Positions 29,205-30,316 of a stretch of 30,316 bases of DNA are shown in pieces. This DNA comes from an uncultured bacterium (GTDB lineage Bacteria; Actinomycetota; Coriobacteriia; Coriobacteriales; Coriobacteriaceae): contig CAJMPE010000002.1 of the NCBI GenBank assembly GCA_905215275.1, forward strand, positions 1-30,316, in the 5' to 3' direction. The notes under the pieces were generated by a model that saw nothing but the letters and a program-made list of their open reading frames with translations, did not search any database and was not told the origin of the DNA. A program made the translations under genes and the position numbers. Numbering within the stretch: the first letter of the stretch is position 1; each line of letters starts with the position of its first letter.

Positions 29205-30251
29205 ATGCCCCGGTTTTGCACCCATTGTGGCAAGCTTCTGAAAGACGACGAGCGCTTCTGCACCAACTGCGGAACGCCGGCAACCGATGATGGCCAGGCC
29301 TCTCAGTCGCAAGAGGATGCGCAGGCAGCCGAACATGCCGCTGCGTCCGATGCCGCCTTCGACACCGCCGCGACCACGGTTCAGCCTGCGCAGCAGCCCA
29401 CGGCGACTCAGCCCCAGCAGGCGGACATGACCGTGCAGTCCGCTCATCAGCCAGCGCCCGCTCCCCAGCCGGAAGCTGGCGCGACGCAGCAATGGGCGAA
29501 ACCAGCCGGCTCCGCGCCGCAGCAGCCCATACCGACCGCCGCTCCGCAGGCCGGTGCTCCCGCCGCGCCCAAAAACAACAACGCCCTGCTCATCGGCATC
29601 ATCGCCGCGCTAATCGTCGTGATTATCGCGCTCGTCGTGTTCTTTATGATCAAGCCTTTCGACAAGGGCGCCGATGATACCGAGGGCACGACGATCGAGA
29701 AGGTCAAGATCGACCACGATAATGACGATGCGTCCGTCAAGGGCGACCCCAACAAGCTTGACAATGATGATGACGATGACGTCCACGATGCCGCCACCAT
29801 CAGCGAGCAGAACGTCTACGACCAGCTGAGCTCCTACTACAGCAGGCTCTCCGATCTTGATCAGCAGGTTCGCGACTGCGCCACCACGTTTAACACGTAC
29901 TATCTCAAGGATGACCGAAGCTCGCGTCAGTCGGCCAGCGATGCCGCCGAGGCGCTCGAGGATCAGATCGGCGACCTCAAGGACGAGGTCGAGGACCTGG
30001 ATGTTCCCATCGACTCGCAGAACTACAGCTCGTGGAAAGATATCATCACGCTCTACGACGACTTGGAGAATCGCATTGACGTCATTTGCGATGCCTGGGA
30101 GATCAGCCTTGAATACTCCAGCCCCGCCAACCACAAGGACGAGATCGTGGCGCCGCTGGCGCGCGACAACGTAGCGGGCACCAACGACAACAAATACCGT
30201 CTGGACTTTGAGGACCGCTACCCCGGCGCCGCACCCGTCGAGGTGAAATAA
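29205..30251 (+). CDS. zinc-ribbon single-pass membrane protein
   Basis: A 348-residue protein. The N-terminal zinc ribbon reads PRFCTHCGK...RFCTNCG, with Cys5, 8, 19 and 22. Residues 30-122 are low-complexity (Ala, Gln, Pro, Thr rich). A transmembrane helix spans about 127-149 (ALLIGIIAALIVVIIALVVF). A very acidic stretch (DNDDDDDVHD) follows, and then a helical extracytoplasmic domain without recognised motif (about 205-340). ATG 29205 has GGAAGGA five bases upstream; an in-frame ATG at 29190 is less well placed. This architecture (cytoplasmic zinc ribbon, Pro/Gln linker, TM, outer domain) is common in Gram-positive bacteria as uncharacterised membrane sensors. The gene is followed by a palindromic repeat. 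Confidence 0.88.
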   Translation: MPRFCTHCGKLLKDDERFCTNCGTPATDDGQASQSQEDAQAAEHAAASDAAFDTAATTVQPAQQPTATQPQQADMTVQSAHQPAPAPQPEAGATQQWAKPAGSAPQQPIPTAAPQAGAPAAPKNNNALLIGIIAALIVVIIALVVFFMIKPFDKGADDTEGTTIEKVKIDHDNDDASVKGDPNKLDNDDDDDVHDAATISEQNVYDQLSSYYSRLSDLDQQVRDCATTFNTYYLKDDRSSRQSASDAAEALEDQIGDLKDEVEDLDVPIDSQNYSSWKDIITLYDDLENRIDVICDAWEISLEYSSPANHKDEIVAPLARDNVAGTNDNKYRLDFEDRYPGAAPVEVK

Positions 30252-30268
30252 TCCCAACAACTGATCAA

Positions 30269-30316
30269 AACTTGCGGTGAAATAGGGATTGATTAGGCCT
30301 TTTGCCAGCAAAAACA
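30269..30316. repeat. palindromic repeat, copy 2 (cut by window edge)
   Basis: TTGCGGTGAAATAGGGA is repeated exactly (30272-30288), and the following loop (GATT, GCCTT, CAGCAAAAACA) closely follows copy 1 at 27884-27929. The right arm would lie beyond position 30316. It comes 17 bases after the zinc-ribbon gene. Confidence 0.85.

Overview
The window looks like a chromosomal segment of a gut actinobacterium of the class Coriobacteriia, most likely Collinsella or a close relative. The reasons are a GC-rich sequence with strong G/C third positions, a mannose-family PTS/amino-sugar locus, class-typical housekeeping proteins (RicT-HolB-Tmk, long-form HPF) and small palindromic intergenic repeats. 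The genus is inferred from protein character, not from a database search. No rRNA, CRISPR array, phage or intact insertion sequence was seen.

Positions 1-13,800 are a carbohydrate region. A DeoR-type regulator (cut by the left edge) is divergent from an aldose 1-epimerase. An orphan PTS IIB lacking its phospho-histidine and a tRNA-Thr(CGT) follow. Next is a mostly minus-strand set: a YhcH/TabA-like protein, a 3' remnant of a second nagA, a PfkB tagatose-6-P/1-phosphofructokinase, a LacX-like epimerase, a plus-strand flavodoxin-like protein, NagA, the sugar-phosphate isomerase/deaminase AgaS, a GntR/UTRA regulator, and the PTS operon IIA-YajC-IIB-IIC-IID. Together they read as an N-acetylgalactosamine/galactosamine (mucin-type sugar) pathway: uptake with phosphorylation (PTS), deacetylation (NagA), deamination/isomerisation to tagatose-6-P (AgaS), then phosphorylation (PfkB). 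The final aldolase is not in the window. CTGGT-AGTA-ACCAG-type boxes lie at the agaS promoter and in the PTS leader, and the neighbouring GntR protein is the obvious candidate to bind them.

Positions 13,800-20,450 hold a membrane-anchored SurA-N-like protein; a tight four-gene operon (3-hydroxyisobutyrate-dehydrogenase-like protein with an unusual Cys/His-rich tail, small membrane protein, HEAT-repeat-like protein, NAD-type isocitrate dehydrogenase); a DegV lipid-binding protein; and the long ribosome hibernation factor HPF.

Positions 20,440-30,316 hold an orphan lipoprotein solute-binding protein with a long leader, a 217-bp inverted-repeat element, a nuclease-like protein, and the chain tmk-holB-ricT-comF. 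ricT carries a 240-residue Arg/Gly-rich tail. Palindromic repeats, a class A beta-lactamase-fold lipoprotein and a zinc-ribbon membrane protein follow. The window ends inside a second copy of one of the palindromic repeats.

The most notable items are the metal-binding-like tail on the dehydrogenase, the IIB paralogue with Tyr in place of the catalytic His, the nagA remnant, the dispersed palindromic repeats, and the operator-rich 550-bp region upstream of the PTS operon.
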